From Novosphingobium sp. CECT 9465 (GTDB taxonomy: Bacteria; Pseudomonadota; Alphaproteobacteria; Sphingomonadales; Sphingomonadaceae), in NCBI RefSeq assembly GCF_920987055.1, contig NZ_CAKLBX010000001.1:2776501-2840500 (forward strand): DNA of 64,000 nucleotides. Direction: 5' to 3'. Made by a program: the position numbers and the translations under genes. This document shows positions 16,086 through 24,089 of the stretch, piece after piece (within the stretch, counting starts at the first letter, position 1; every line of letters begins with the position of its first letter). The notes under the pieces are model-generated. The model worked only from the letters and a program-made list of their open reading frames with translations, ran no database searches and was not told the origin of the DNA.

Positions 16086-16529
16086 ATGCTGCGCGAACTG
16101 ATAACCTTCGAAGTCGAAGGCCAGGTCTTCGGTCTCGATATCATGGCCATCCGCGAAATCCGCGCATGGTCTCCCACCACCCGTCTGCCACGCGTACCAA
16201 GCTATGTTGCGGGCGTGGTCAACCTGCGCGGCACGGTGCTGCCGGTGATCGACCTTGCCGCGCGCCTCGGCTGGCACGCGACCGAACCGACCCCGCGCCA
16301 TGCGATCATCGTGACGCAGCAAGGGGCGCAGATCAGCGGCTGGATCGTGGATGCGGTGAGTGACATCGTCACCCTGGCCAGCGACGCCCTGCAACCGCCG
16401 CCGCCGACATCATCGGGCGATACCGTGGTCCCATTCCTCGAAGGCCTTGCCGCCATCGAGGACCGCATGGTCATGGTGCTCAATCTTGCCGCACTGTTCG
16501 ATGGCGCCGAAATCGCCGAAGCAGCCTGA
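16086..16529 (+). CDS. cheW: Chemotaxis adaptor CheW
   Basis: A 147-residue CheW-domain protein. The conserved FEVEGQVFGLDIMAIREIRA start, the LPRVPSYVAGVVNLRGTVLP core and the IVTQQGAQISGWIVDAVSDI strand are typical SH3-like CheW features. It couples chemoreceptors to CheA. AGGAG at 16073-16077 favours the ATG at 16086 over an in-frame ATG at 16059 that overlaps the cheY stop. Length is slightly short for the family but complete. Confidence 0.96.
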   Translation: MLRELITFEVEGQVFGLDIMAIREIRAWSPTTRLPRVPSYVAGVVNLRGTVLPVIDLAARLGWHATEPTPRHAIIVTQQGAQISGWIVDAVSDIVTLASDALQPPPPTSSGDTVVPFLEGLAAIEDRMVMVLNLAALFDGAEIAEAA

Positions 16530-16549
16530 TTCCTGAAGGGAGCCGCCCC

Positions 16550-16801
16550 GTGGCGCAAGCAACCCACCGCCAGATCGCGGTCGTGCTCGAAGAACTCGCC
16601 GAAGAGGTCGAAGCCCTCGGCGCTGCGCTGTGCTGCGACATGGACATCGCGATGAAACACATGGACAAGCTTCAGGCGATAGACCTGATCGCCCAGAAGC
16701 AGCGCTCATTGGGCAACCTGCTGGTGGCCGAACGTCCCGCCGAAGAGATCGAGCGGATTGCGATCGACGTGCTGCGCGACCGGATGCGGCTGTCGGGGTG
16801 A
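16550..16801 (+). CDS. Small helical protein at the end of the chemotaxis operon
   Basis: An 83-residue, GTG-started, soluble, probably all-helical protein (VVLEELAEEVEALGAALCCD, later MDKLQAIDLIAQKQRSLGNL). GAAGGGA at 16535-16541 is a fair ribosome-binding site, and it follows cheW by 20 bases on the same strand, so it is probably co-transcribed with the chemotaxis genes. No named domain is recognised. Its length and helical nature suggest a small regulatory or scaffold role, but this is not supported by any motif. It is the last gene before the insertion sequence. Confidence 0.65.
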   Translation: MAQATHRQIAVVLEELAEEVEALGAALCCDMDIAMKHMDKLQAIDLIAQKQRSLGNLLVAERPAEEIERIAIDVLRDRMRLSG

Positions 16802-16966
16802 GCGTTTGATGAGCACCTACTCCACACAAACACCTTTCCTGTTAGTGAATTGGCGCTTCACGATCGTCAAATGGTGACAGCGCAGCCAGCTTTCGCTGCA
16901 TTACGAACGCAAATTGCCACTTCAAAATCCTGTTGGAAAATCCTGACAGCCTTCGACGTTGCGAAA

Positions 16967-16990
16967 CTAGGCCGTAGACTCATAAACGCG
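16967..16990 (+). repeat. Left terminal inverted repeat of the IS
   Basis: Matches the reverse complement of 17949-17972 at about 20 of 24 positions. The transposase stop codon (TAG on the - strand, 16967-16969) lies inside it. Confidence 0.75.
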
Positions 16991-17733
16991 CAGCCACAGG
17001 CGCATTGAGGCGAGTTGGACCATGGCCAGAAAGTTTTCGGCCAACTTGTCGTAGCGGGTAGCTACTCTGCGGAAGTGCTTCAATTTGGAGAAATAGCGTT
17101 CGATCAGGTTCCGCTCGCGGTACAGCCATGTGCTGAAGTACGGTTTCGACTTCCGGTTTGCCTTGGGCGGAATGTTGGCAAACGATCCCTTTTCGCGGAG
17201 AGACGCTCGGATACGATCGGCGTCATACGCCTTGTCTGCCAGCACGATTGTTCCGGCGCCAACGTGATTGAGTAGATCGTCAGCCGCTTGCCCGTCGTGG
17301 CTTTGCCCGGCAGTCAGGCTGAGCCGGATCGGGAGGCCTTGCCCATCGACGACCGCGTGGATTTTGGTGGTGAGCCCGCCTCGGGAGCGACCGAGACAAT
17401 GATCTCGATCCCCCTTTTTGCCGTCGCAGCCTGTTGGTGCGCCCGGATGGAAGTGCTGTCGATCATCTGGATATCGCCATCATGGGCGGCGGTGATGGCG
17501 TCCATCATTCGATCCCACACACCGGCTTTTCGCCATCGCACGAAGCGATTGTAGCAGGTTGTGCGCGGGCCATAGCGTTCCGGCAAGTCTCGCCACGGCG
17601 CCCCTGACCGCAGCACCCAGAAGATGCCATTCAGCACACGCCGGTCATCGACACGTGGCACGCCTCTAGGCTTGTTGGGCAACATTGGTTCGATCACACG
17701 CCACTCGAAATCGGTCAGGTCATATCGGCTCAT
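16967..17733 (-). CDS. IS5-family transposase, expressed as two overlapping frames
   Basis: The first frame (17314-17733, 139 aa) has the IS5-type N-terminus (MSRYDLTDFEWRVIEPMLPN, then GAPWRDLPERYGPR...RF.RW) and the first catalytic Asp (DSTSIRAHQQA). The second frame (to 16967) carries LADKAYDADRIR, with the second Asp, and the ERNLIERYFSKLKHFRRVAT region with the catalytic Glu. The frames join by a -1 shift at a run of A5G5 (+ strand C/T run 17410-17419): GCAAAAAGGGGG read as A-K-K-G-D restores the missing GGLTTKIHAVVDG-like core. Programmed -1 shifting at such runs is known for the IS427 group. It looks intact and potentially active. Confidence 0.82.
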
Positions 17734-17779
17734 CCAGTCCCTGAATCAGCTTTCGCTCAACAAGGAAAGGCGTGTTACG

Positions 17780-17956
17780 ATGAACCCTATGAAGCCCTGG
17801 ATGTCTTGGACGCTATTCTTCTTTGCCGCTGCCTTGATCGCATTCTTCAGCGGTGAGCAGTGGAACACCCGACTTATCGTGTTCCTGATTCTGACAATTC
17901 CGATTGTCATCTGGGCGGTGCGACAGATCAAGAAGGCTCAGACACCGTCGCGTTAA
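17780..17956 (+). CDS. 58-residue two-helix membrane protein inside the IS
   Basis: MNPMKPWMSWTLFFFAAALI begins a small protein with two predicted transmembrane helices (about 9-24 and 30-48) and a basic tail (RQIKKAQTPSR). AAGGAAAGG at 17762-17770 is a strong ribosome-binding site nine bases before the ATG. The gene lies wholly between the transposase start (opposite strand) and the right terminal repeat, so it would move with the element. No function is recognised. An accidental ORF is possible, but the ribosome-binding site and clean hydrophobic pattern argue for translation. Confidence 0.6.
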   Translation: MNPMKPWMSWTLFFFAAALIAFFSGEQWNTRLIVFLILTIPIVIWAVRQIKKAQTPSR

Positions 17957-17972
17957 TGGGTTCACGGCCTAG
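17949..17972 (-). repeat. Right terminal inverted repeat of the IS
   Basis: Partner of 16967-16990; its outermost bases are CTAG, as at the left end. It overlaps the last codons of the passenger ORF. Confidence 0.75.
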
Positions 17973-18147
17973 GCCTTTCCATGCCGAGCGATTAAACTAT
18001 TCCCTGAGCAATGATAAATGACGGTCAAAAGCGGGAATCAGTCACCCTGCGGCCCATCCGCGCTGGTTTGCAACTCGGCCATTGTTCTTGTTATGATCTT
18101 TCATTAGTCTGCTTCGCTTCTGCAACGATTCCCCTGGAAGCAAAGTG

Positions 18148-19797
18148 ATGACATTAGATTTCTGCGACTTGCGAGATCGTTGCGGGTTGGAGCTTGCTGA
18201 TGTTGCGTCAGAGTTTGGTGCACCACTTGATACTGTTTTTCGTTGGGAAAATGGCGAACTGTCGCCGCCCGACCAGGTCTTGCGGTCACTTGCGATCATG
18301 GCAGATTTTTCTCCCATTCGTGCAACAGCCCCTGAAGAGGTTGATGTTTTAAAATGTTCGGAGGCCTTGCCAAAGGTGCGGCCTACCACACCGAGGCAAC
18401 GCAAATCGCAGCTCGGCCAGTTTATGACGCCTCTTGGCGTTGCAGAGTTTATGGCTTCGCTGTTCAACCTCCCCAAGTCTGGAAAGATAAGTCTGCTGGA
18501 CGCCGGAGCCGGCCAGGGAGCACTAACAACTGCATTCGTCAAAAATTCTCGCAGCTTGCCCGGAGATCGCGTGATCAACGTATCGGCCATCGAGCTGGAC
18601 GATCAGATTTTGCCCGCGTTGAGTGATAATCTTGCTGCTTTAGGCGACATTGCCCATTGCGAGTTGGTCCAATGCGATTTCATTGAGGAAGCGTCCGCAC
18701 GCATCTGCTTGGGTAAAGGCGCACAATTCACCCATGCCATCCTCAATCCGCCCTACAAGAAAATAAGCAATAACTCCAAACACCGTACTCTGCTTCGCGC
18801 GGCAGGGCTTGAAACGGTCAATCTCTATTCGGGTTTTGTTGGTATGGCGCTCGACTTGCTGGAACCGGGAGGTGAGCTTGTCGCGATCATCCCGCGCAGC
18901 TTTTGCAATGGGCCTTATTATCAGCCTTTCCGGCGTTTCATCTTGCGACGCGCTGCAATCCAGCACATCCATTTGTTTGATGCCCGCAACAAGGCGTTCA
19001 AGGATGATGCCGTTTTGCAGGAAAACATTATCATCAAACTGGTGCGCGGCACAAAGCAAGGCGATGTCACGGTCTCGACATCACAAGATGACAGCTTCGT
19101 TGACTATTCGGAACAGCAACACGGCTTTGCCCGGATCGTCTTTCCCGATGATGCCGAGACGTTTATCCATATACCGACCGGTGATGATGAACAGATATTG
19201 GAGCGGGCAAGCTTCGGCCACAGCCTTGCTGATCTGGGCCTAACGGTGTCCACAGGTCCCGTTGTCGATTTCAGGCTACGCGAAGAGTTGCGAACAGACC
19301 CCGAAGCTGGAACCGTACCGTTGCTCTATCCAGGTCACTTTACCGGCAGTGGCCTGCAATGGCCCAAGCCGGGGTTCAAGAAGCCGAACGCGATCCGTGA
19401 CTGCGTGGCGACGCGCAAATGGCTTTATCCCAACGGCTTCTATGCCGTCGTGCGCCGCTTTTCGTCGAAAGAAGAGCGGCGGCGGATCGTCGCAAATGTC
19501 ATTGACCCGGCGCGCCTGCCAACGGCGATGATCGGAATCGAAAACCACCTCAATGTCTTCCACGCCAAGCGCCAGCCGATACCCGAAGACTTGGCGCATG
19601 GGCTGTCGGCTTATTTGAATGCCACTGCCGTCGATTCCTATTTCCGGCGCTTCAACGGACACACACAAGTCAACGCGACCGACCTACGCGCCATGCGCTA
19701 TCCGAGTGCCGATGCGTTAATCAGCCTGGGACAATGGGCAAAAGGCCTCAGCAGCGTATCGCAGGAAGAGATTGACGAAAGAGTGAAAAGCCTTTGA
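18148..19797 (+). CDS. BsuBI/PstI-type adenine-N6 DNA methyltransferase with N-terminal helix-turn-helix
   Basis: A 549-residue protein. Residues about 5-55 form a Cro/CI-type helix-turn-helix (GLELADVASEFGAPLDTVFR then WENGELSPP). A class of N6-adenine methyltransferase follows: the SAM motif LLDAGAGQGALT (about 115-126) and catalytic NPPY (about 200-203). The C-terminal half matches the substrate-recognition region of the BsuBI/PstI family. It would methylate adenine in a CTGCAG-like site, protecting against the nuclease encoded next door; the exact target is inferred from the family. The ATG at 18148 is preferred to a GTG at 18145 because GGAAG at 18136-18140 is better spaced. The surrounding sequence is visibly less GC-rich than the flagellar and chemotaxis genes, which suggests transfer. 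It overlaps the nuclease start by 4 bases. Confidence 0.88.
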   Translation: MTLDFCDLRDRCGLELADVASEFGAPLDTVFRWENGELSPPDQVLRSLAIMADFSPIRATAPEEVDVLKCSEALPKVRPTTPRQRKSQLGQFMTPLGVAEFMASLFNLPKSGKISLLDAGAGQGALTTAFVKNSRSLPGDRVINVSAIELDDQILPALSDNLAALGDIAHCELVQCDFIEEASARICLGKGAQFTHAILNPPYKKISNNSKHRTLLRAAGLETVNLYSGFVGMALDLLEPGGELVAIIPRSFCNGPYYQPFRRFILRRAAIQHIHLFDARNKAFKDDAVLQENIIIKLVRGTKQGDVTVSTSQDDSFVDYSEQQHGFARIVFPDDAETFIHIPTGDDEQILERASFGHSLADLGLTVSTGPVVDFRLREELRTDPEAGTVPLLYPGHFTGSGLQWPKPGFKKPNAIRDCVATRKWLYPNGFYAVVRRFSSKEERRRIVANVIDPARLPTAMIGIENHLNVFHAKRQPIPEDLAHGLSAYLNATAVDSYFRRFNGHTQVNATDLRAMRYPSADALISLGQWAKGLSSVSQEEIDERVKSL

Positions 19798-20744
19798 ACA
19801 TCCATCCCAAAATTGCTCAGGCCTTGCAAATTCTGATCGACCTTGGGCTGCCTCCCGCGCAGCAGAATGATCGTTCGGCGCTCACGCTGCTGGCCTTGCT
19901 TGATGTGCAGCCCGACACGGATTGGCAACGAGCAAGCGCTCCTCTGATCGGCATCACTCCCGTTATGGACTGGATCCGGGTGCAGTATGGCAAAGAATAC
20001 AAGCCCAACACGCGCGAAACGATACGCCGCCAGACGATGCATCAATTCGTTCTGGCGGGTATCGCTCAGTACAATCCTGATGATCCTGCCCGGCCGGTGA
20101 ACAGTCCGCGGGCTGTCTATCAAATTACCCCGAATGCGCTCGCGCTGATCAAAACCTTTGGCAAGGCGGGGTGGTTAAAACGGGTAGCGGCGTATCAAGG
20201 TGACGTAAAAACACTGACGGAAAAGTATGCAAAAAATCGCGAAATGGAGCGTGTTCCTGTCCAACTGGCTGACGGCGTCGAAATACGCCTTAGTCCCGGC
20301 GAACATAGCGTGTTGATCCGCGATATCATTGAAGAGTTTGCACCCCGCTTTGCTCCCGGAAGCATATTGATCTACGCGGGTGATACTGGCGAGAAGCTGG
20401 GCTATTTTGATCGTGAACGCTTGGCTGCGTTGGGCGTCATTGTCGATCATCACGACAAAATGCCTGATGTTGTGATTCATGATGTGACTCGGAACTGGTT
20501 GTTGTTGATCGAATCCGTCACCAGCCACGGCCCCGTCGACGGCAAACGCCATCACGAGTTGATGGAATTGTTCGCAGGATCAATCGCTGGAGTGGTTTAT
20601 GTCACTGCTTTCCCGACCCGTGCTGTTATGGCCCGCTACCTTGCTGACATTGCTTGGGAATCCGAAGTATGGGTGGCGGATGCACCAAGCCATATGATCC
20701 ACTTTAATGGGGTTCGGTTTTTGGGGCCATACGATCAAGCATAA
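19794..20744 (+). CDS. BsuBI/PstI-type type II restriction endonuclease
   Basis: A 316-residue protein starting at a TTG inside the methyltransferase stop (TTGA). The N-terminal DNA-recognition/helical domain contains ERSALTLLALLDV-like QNDRSALTLLALLDVQPDTD, GITPVMDWIRVQYGKEYKPN and TRETIRRQTMHQFVLAGIAQ, all near-diagnostic for the BsuBI_PstI_RE family. The C-terminal catalytic region includes LIYAGDTGEKLGYFD, DHHDKMPDVVIHD and WLLLIESVTSHGPVDGKRHH, where Asp, Glu and Lys form the PD-(D/E)XK-like site. It is predicted to cut the sequence protected by its partner. Translational coupling (M before R, start inside stop) is a standard safety order. A TTG start lowers R expression. Confidence 0.9.
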   Translation: MNIHPKIAQALQILIDLGLPPAQQNDRSALTLLALLDVQPDTDWQRASAPLIGITPVMDWIRVQYGKEYKPNTRETIRRQTMHQFVLAGIAQYNPDDPARPVNSPRAVYQITPNALALIKTFGKAGWLKRVAAYQGDVKTLTEKYAKNREMERVPVQLADGVEIRLSPGEHSVLIRDIIEEFAPRFAPGSILIYAGDTGEKLGYFDRERLAALGVIVDHHDKMPDVVIHDVTRNWLLLIESVTSHGPVDGKRHHELMELFAGSIAGVVYVTAFPTRAVMARYLADIAWESEVWVADAPSHMIHFNGVRFLGPYDQA

Positions 20745-20837
20745 ACCACGCACCAAATCATGAGTGGTTACCATTCCCTGCAAATTTTATTTGGGCGGGT
20801 AGACTTCCCCCCCATCACCGCGCAATGACTCCTCCCC

Positions 20838-21509
20838 ATGTGGCAGCTCTATCAATTTCCCCTTTGCCCGTTCAGCCGCAAGGTGCGGCTTCTGCTCAGC
20901 GAGAAGGGCGTGGCCTACGATCTCGTGCGCGAGAATCCGTGGGAGCGGCGCGAGGGATTCGGCAATATCAGCCCGGCCTATCGCACCCCCGCGATCCAGA
21001 ATCCCGAACGCGGGATCAGTCTGGCCGATAGCCGTGCGATCTGCGAATATTTCGAAGAGACGGTGGACAAGACGCCGATGATCAACGGTACGGCGGCCAA
21101 TCGCGCTGAAATCCGCCGTCTTGTCGCGCTGTTCGATGAAAGCTTCTATGCCGATGTGACCGGGCCTTTGCTGGACGAGCGCATGAAGAAGCGCCTTGTC
21201 TATCGCTCCCCCCCTGACAGCAAGCGGTTGCGTGACGCGATGCGATTGGCGGACGAACACCTCTATTACATCGACTTCTTGATCGATAACCGCCCCTGGC
21301 TGGCGGGTTCCACGATGTCCCTTGCCGATCTTGCCGCCGCCGCGCAGATTTCCGTCGCGGATTACCTCGGCGGCATCGACTGGTCTGGCCACGAACAGGC
21401 GCGCGGTTGGTATTCGGTGTTCAAGAGCCGTCCCAGCTTCCGCCCGCTGCTGGCCGAACGCATGGACGTGATCCAGCCGCCCAGCCACTATGCCGACGTG
21501 AACGCCTGA
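20838..21509 (+). CDS. Glutathione S-transferase family protein
   Basis: A 223-residue cytosolic protein. The thioredoxin-like N-terminal domain (about 1-78) starts MWQLYQFPLCPFSRKVRLLL, with a CPFS motif where the catalytic Cys/Ser of the active site sits; SLADSRAICEYFEE carries the GSH-gamma-glutamyl-binding segment. The all-helical C-terminal domain (about 90-215) contains the LAGSTMSLADLAAAA N-capping box. CPxS-type GSTs are often thiol transferases rather than detoxifying enzymes. The substrate is not predictable. It stands between the restriction system and a convergent LysR gene. Confidence 0.88.
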   Translation: MWQLYQFPLCPFSRKVRLLLSEKGVAYDLVRENPWERREGFGNISPAYRTPAIQNPERGISLADSRAICEYFEETVDKTPMINGTAANRAEIRRLVALFDESFYADVTGPLLDERMKKRLVYRSPPDSKRLRDAMRLADEHLYYIDFLIDNRPWLAGSTMSLADLAAAAQISVADYLGGIDWSGHEQARGWYSVFKSRPSFRPLLAERMDVIQPPSHYADVNA

Positions 21510-21518
21510 GGCGAACGG

Positions 21519-22391
21519 TCACGAATCGATCCGCAAGGCTGCGGCGCGACGGAACAATTCGAGCACCACCGGATCGCTTTCGGTGCTGCGGATCGCGGCT
21601 TCGAAATCAATCGTGCGCGGCGGGCGTGGCAACACTTCGACCAGCGCGCCTGTTGCCAGCAATGGTCGCACCATCGGTTCGGGCAGCACGGCGGCACCGC
21701 CCCCGCCGCTGACGATCTCGATCAATGTCCGCACGTTGTTGCAGGTGCTGATCGAGCGCGGCGCGATCCCGGCCTGCGCCAGCGTTTCCAGCATCACGCC
21801 GTGCAAGGGCGAATGGCTGGGGATCGACCATACTGGCAGGCTTTGCGCAAAGCCCCCGCTCCGCGCCGTATCGCGCCCGGCCACCCATACCAGGCTCACC
21901 CCGCCGATGCCGGCCGTACGGATACCGGGGCTGGCGACCGGGCCTGCCAGGAATGCCATGTCGATCATGCCGCCCAGCAATTGCTGAAGCATGCGCGCGG
22001 TCAGATCCAGTTCGATCTCCAGCGTCACGCCGGGCAAGTCGCGCTCCACACCCTGTACATAGGCAGGAAGGCACGAGGCTGCGGCAATTTCGCCGGTGCC
22101 GATGCGCACGGTGCCGGTCGCACCTTCGAACCCGGCAGCGGTGAGCAACGCCGTTTCAAAGCCTGCCCACAATGGTTCGCATTCCTTCACCAGCCGCCGC
22201 CCGCGCGCGGTCAGCACCATGTTGCGGCCTTCGCGCCGGAACACGGCGATGCCCAGTTGGTCCTCGATTTCCCTTACGCGGGCAGATATGGCAGGCTGCG
22301 TGGTATTGAGCCGCTCGGCAGCTGCGCGAAAGGTGCCGAGGCGCGCAATCCATAGCAAGGTTTCGAGATGATAAAGGGCGATGCGTTTCAT
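21519..22391 (-). CDS. LysR-family transcriptional regulator
   Basis: A 290-residue LTTR. The N-terminal winged helix-turn-helix (about 4-63) is YHLETLLWIARLGTFRAAAE with LNTTQPAISARVREIEDQLG. The effector-binding domain (about 90-290) is periplasmic-binding-protein-like. It is divergent from scoA, with a perfect dyad (22406-22421) between them, so it probably controls the CoA-transferase operon and itself. The effector is likely an acyl-CoA or ketoacid intermediate, but that is inference. The ATG at 22391 sits directly before the HTH. Confidence 0.92.
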   Translation of the reverse strand: MKRIALYHLETLLWIARLGTFRAAAERLNTTQPAISARVREIEDQLGIAVFRREGRNMVLTARGRRLVKECEPLWAGFETALLTAAGFEGATGTVRIGTGEIAAASCLPAYVQGVERDLPGVTLEIELDLTARMLQQLLGGMIDMAFLAGPVASPGIRTAGIGGVSLVWVAGRDTARSGGFAQSLPVWSIPSHSPLHGVMLETLAQAGIAPRSISTCNNVRTLIEIVSGGGGAAVLPEPMVRPLLATGALVEVLPRPPRTIDFEAAIRSTESDPVVLELFRRAAALRIDS

Positions 22392-22405
22392 TCGATAGAA
22401 GTCTC

Positions 22406-22421
22406 TTATCGATTACGATAA
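22406..22421. promoter_or_regulatory. Probable LysR operator (perfect dyad) between lysR-type gene and scoA
   Basis: TTATCG-ATTA-CGATAA is a perfect palindrome (6-4-6) 15 bases upstream of the regulator start and 70 bases upstream of scoA. Its length and place suit the T-N11-A recognition site of LysR regulators. It lies in the only A/T-rich part of the gap. Confidence 0.6.
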
Positions 22422-22490
22422 AAAACAATCGCTCTTTTCAATCCATCGGACGTGCTAGGGCCAGCACCAGAACGCAGGAGAGATTCCACG

Positions 22491-23201
22491 ATGTCCAGGA
22501 AGATTTATGCCGACGCCGCAACGGCGCTCGATGGTTTGCTGCGCGACGATCTGCTGATTGCCTGTGGTGGGTTCGGCCTGTGCGGTGTGCCGGAACGCCT
22601 GCTCGATGCAGTACGCGATTCGGGCGTAAAGGACCTGACCTTTGCCTCCAACAATGCCGGAATCGACAACGAAGGCATCGGCAAGCTGCTGCGCACGCGG
22701 CAGGTGCGCAAGATGATCTCAAGCTACGTGGGCGAGAACAAGGAGTTCGAACGCCAGTATCTTTCGGGCGAACTCGAAGTGGAATTCTGTCCGCAGGGCA
22801 CCCTGGCCGAGCGGATGCGTGCAGGCGGCGCGGGCATTCCCGGCTTTTATACCAGGACCGGCGTGGGTACGCTGGTGGCCGAAGGCAAGGAGACGAAGAC
22901 CTTCGGCGGCCAGGAATATGTGCTGGAACAGGGGATTTTCGCCGATCTTTCGCTGGTCAAGGCGTGGAAGGCGGACGAGACCGGCAACGTGGTGTTCCGC
23001 AAGACCGCGCGCAACTTCAACGTGCCCGCCGCCACTTGCGGCAAGGTGTGTGTGGTGGAAGTGGAAGAGATCGTCCCCACCGGCAGCCTCGATCCCGACA
23101 GCATTCACCTGCCGGGCGTCTACGTACAGCGCATCATCGTCGGCGCGCCGTATGAAAAGAAGATCGAATTCCGTACCGTGCGCGAGCGGGAAGCGGCCTG
23201 A
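22491..23201 (+). CDS. scoA: Succinyl-CoA:3-ketoacid CoA-transferase subunit A
   Basis: A 236-residue family I CoA-transferase alpha subunit. Motifs CGGFGLCGVPERLLDAV, SNNAGIDNEGIGKLL and GFYTRTGVGTLVAEGKETK are typical. With ScoB it transfers CoA from succinyl-CoA to acetoacetate (or a similar 3-oxoacid) in ketone-body or aromatic-compound catabolism. AGGAGAG at 22476-22482 supports the ATG at 22491 over longer frames. Its length equals that of the stand-alone subunit (about 232-240 aa). It leads an operon that includes a lipoprotein gene before scoB. Confidence 0.95.
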   Translation: MSRKIYADAATALDGLLRDDLLIACGGFGLCGVPERLLDAVRDSGVKDLTFASNNAGIDNEGIGKLLRTRQVRKMISSYVGENKEFERQYLSGELEVEFCPQGTLAERMRAGGAGIPGFYTRTGVGTLVAEGKETKTFGGQEYVLEQGIFADLSLVKAWKADETGNVVFRKTARNFNVPAATCGKVCVVEVEEIVPTGSLDPDSIHLPGVYVQRIIVGAPYEKKIEFRTVREREAA

Positions 23202-23203
23202 TC

Positions 23204-24067
23204 ATGCGTGCACTGCCTTGTCTGGCGGTGCTTGCGCTTGCGTCCACGCAGCTTGGCGGCTGCGCGGCCGCAGTCTTGCCCCTGATGGCAAGCGGGGCCA
23301 TTGCCAAGCGCGCGGTCGACACGCACGGTAACGACCGAAAGGTTATCCCCGTGGTGACCGTGGGTGCAGGTGTGATTCCACCAACGCCGATGCCGACACC
23401 AGTAGCAGAGCTTCTGCCGGACGGAGCGCTCTCAGCGGGTGCGCCGGAACCCGCGCCCGAAACATTGGCGGCGGCGCCCGGTGAAGATAGCCCTGTCCCG
23501 CGCGAAGGCACCGGCTACGCTGCCATGACTGCATTCGTCATCGCCGCAATGGGCGATGGCAAGCCACTGCCCGGACGCATGTCGGCCCTGCTCGATCAGC
23601 GCAGCCTTGCCGCCTTGCCGGTCATGGAAACCTGCGCGGACCAGCGCCCTGCCCTGCTCATGGATCTCGATCCGGGTGCAACGCCGTTCGACCTGACCGA
23701 TCCCCCCTCGCCCGATCCGGGCCTTGCGGCGCAATTGCGCTCCATCCGCGGGCAAGGCGTCGCGGTTGTGTGGATCGCCACCTTGCCGGAAAGCGCGGCC
23801 CGCGATGTGCTGACGATCGTCAAGGCAACCGGGCTGGACCCGCTGGGCATCGATCGCACATTGTTGCTGCGACAGGGCGAAACGCGCAAGCAGCAGATCC
23901 TCAACCGCGCGGGCGAAGACTGGTGCGTACTGGCCGTAGCGGGCGATCGCCGCGCCGATTTTGATGAAGTGTTCGATTACCTGCGCAACCCGGACGGGCC
24001 GGTTGCGCTTGCGCTGGAGCAGCACATTGGCGCCAGATGGTTCCTTGTGCCGCTTCCCATTCGATGA
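23204..24067 (+). CDS. Predicted lipoprotein with degenerate HAD/acid-phosphatase-like domain
   Basis: A 287-residue protein with a lipoprotein signal (about 1-20, lipobox LGGC, Cys20), then a Pro/Ala-rich linker (about 50-100). The C-terminal domain (about 105-287) shows four HAD-like landmarks: [11 protein letters not shown] (motif I DxD), WIATLPES (motif II Thr), a conserved basic region, and [19 protein letters not shown] (motif IV acidic). That resembles class B/C acid phosphatases of the outer membrane. The residues are not a perfect match, so the activity is uncertain. Its place between scoA and scoB is unusual: 2 bases after scoA, 22 before scoB. It is probably co-transcribed, but no shared pathway is known. 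Confidence 0.6.
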   Translation: MRALPCLAVLALASTQLGGCAAAVLPLMASGAIAKRAVDTHGNDRKVIPVVTVGAGVIPPTPMPTPVAELLPDGALSAGAPEPAPETLAAAPGEDSPVPREGTGYAAMTAFVIAAMGDGKPLPGRMSALLDQRSLAALPVMETCADQRPALLMDLDPGATPFDLTDPPSPDPGLAAQLRSIRGQGVAVVWIATLPESAARDVLTIVKATGLDPLGIDRTLLLRQGETRKQQILNRAGEDWCVLAVAGDRRADFDEVFDYLRNPDGPVALALEQHIGARWFLVPLPIR

Positions 24068-24089
24068 TTCTTGCAGAAAGACCAAGACC

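Larger units (their letters stand above)
16967..17972. mobile_element. IS5-family insertion sequence (~1.0 kb) with a passenger ORF
   Basis: Bounded by imperfect terminal inverted repeats: from 16967 CTAGGCCGTAGACTCATAAA and, read inward on the other strand from 17972, CTAGGCCGTGAACCCATTAA. About 20 of 24 positions agree. CTAG occurs at both ends, consistent with the CTAG/TA target preference of IS5/IS427-type elements. It encodes a two-frame DDE transposase on the - strand and a 58-residue membrane-protein ORF on the + strand between the transposase start and the right end. It sits between the chemotaxis operon and the BsuBI-type system. Confidence 0.8.

Noticed and set aside
17740..17765. 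IS right end placed just before the transposase start
   Set aside because: No match to the left terminal repeat there; a match of about 20 of 24 bases with CTAG is found at 17949-17972.
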